A stretch of 6,946 bases of DNA from Hyphomicrobiales bacterium (lineage in GTDB: Bacteria > Pseudomonadota > Alphaproteobacteria > Rhizobiales > Beijerinckiaceae), in contig JAATEW010000240.1 of the NCBI GenBank assembly GCA_015655535.1, positions 1 to 6,946 of the forward strand. The letters run 5' to 3'. The translations under genes were made by a program, and so were the position numbers. Position 1 is the stretch's first letter. Each line of letters opens with the position of its first letter. The notes under the pieces were generated by a model that saw only the letters and a program-made list of their open reading frames with translations, ran no database searches and was not told the DNA's origin. Of this stretch, positions 6,486-6,946 are shown piece after piece.

Positions 6486-6946
6486 TCACCGCAAGACCGT
6501 GACGAAAGGCAAATGTGTGAACTGGACGGGCAGGGTTTCTTCAATGGTGCGAAGAATGGACTCCGGATCGGTGAGATCGAACACACCTGTGACCGGGAGG
6601 CTGCGAAGACCTTCGTTCAGGATGATGATCCGTCCACTGCGGTAACGCGCGATCTCCACTACGACATCGCCCAGCGTACGATGATCGAAGATGAGCTTGC
6701 CGCGCCGCCATGCCGTCTCTTTCTCGGCATCGATCGACTCGGGTGGCGAGGGCGCTCCGTAGGCACCGTAACGCACGCGCTGATTTGCTTTGGTGATGAC
6801 GCGGTTGGACGAGTCACTGCCGCTGCTAACGGAAACGACACCTTCGATGACGGTGACGGCGACGTTTTCGGACCTTATATCGACGTCGAACTGTGTGCCG
6901 ATCGCACGCGTGCGGCCGTCTTCCGCGAGGACAATAAAGGGACGGG
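6486..6946 (-). CDS. FecR-family anti-sigma/sensor protein, C-terminal half (5' truncated by window edge)
   Basis: The frame is open from the right edge to TGA at 6488-6486, giving 152 visible residues; the GTG at 6776 is internal because the same frame carries FecR-like sequence upstream of it. The visible part starts RPFIVLAEDGRTRAIGTQFDV, the core FecR motif, followed by VTVIEGVVSV and then the C-terminal domain with AWRRGKLIFDHRTLGDVV, RYRSGRIIIL and LPVTGVFDLTDPESILRTI. FecR proteins are single-pass inner-membrane regulators of about 300-330 aa, so roughly half is missing: the cytoplasmic sigma-binding part and the membrane helix. In the family, the periplasmic C-terminus contacts the receptor STN domain and relays occupancy to an ECF sigma factor. 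Its position just upstream of an STN-bearing receptor fits that role; the fecI-like partner should lie beyond the window. Confidence 0.92.
   Translation of the reverse strand, partial: RPFIVLAEDGRTRAIGTQFDVDIRSENVAVTVIEGVVSVSSGSDSSNRVITKANQRVRYGAYGAPSPPESIDAEKETAWRRGKLIFDHRTLGDVVVEIARYRSGRIIILNEGLRSLPVTGVFDLTDPESILRTIEETLPVQFTHLPFVTVLR

Noticed and set aside
6454..6645. Plus-strand open frame opposite fecR
   Set aside because: It is antisense to recognisable FecR coding sequence, with no SD and no domain.
1..6946. CRISPR array, insertion sequence, tRNA or phage features
   Set aside because: No regularly spaced direct repeats, transposase frames, terminal inverted repeats or tRNA-like cloverleaf were seen.

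Overview
The window is a GC-rich bacterial iron(siderophore)-uptake locus. The proteins and the high-GC codon choice suggest an alphaproteobacterium, perhaps a Hyphomicrobiales relative. That placement is inferred from protein style only, with no marker gene in view.

Left part, plus strand (1-2050): a tight exbB-exbD-tonB operon. exbB is cut by the left edge, exbD follows after 5 nt, and tonB overlaps exbD by 4 nt (GTGA). Together they encode the inner-membrane energiser that carries proton-motive force to outer-membrane receptors. A 284-nt gap (2051-2334) follows, holding a candidate sigma-70 promoter, two short hairpins and a doubtful 53-codon ORF that runs into the next start codon.

Middle, plus strand (2335-3719): a 389-aa, four-helix PepSY/PiuB-family inner-membrane protein, and a 72-aa two-helix membrane protein that overlaps it by ATGA. 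The PepSY protein is a reasonable candidate for handling or reducing the imported ferric siderophore.

Right part, minus strand (6946-3812): the 3' half of a fecR-type anti-sigma/sensor gene, cut by the right edge, then a complete 856-aa TonB-dependent siderophore receptor with a signal peptide and an N-terminal STN signalling domain. STN plus FecR is the hallmark of FecIRA-type cell-surface signalling, so a fecI-like ECF sigma gene is expected just beyond the right edge. The two transcription units converge on a 92-nt gap (3720-3811).

Working model: the receptor binds a ferric siderophore and ExbB-ExbD-TonB powers its import. The PepSY protein and its small partner act at the inner membrane, while STN-FecR reports ligand occupancy to a sigma factor that boosts receptor expression. 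I see no mobile element, CRISPR array, tRNA or rRNA. The families are all known; the least-described items are the small overlapping membrane protein, the two-cysteine TonB C-terminal domain and the leader upstream of the PepSY gene.
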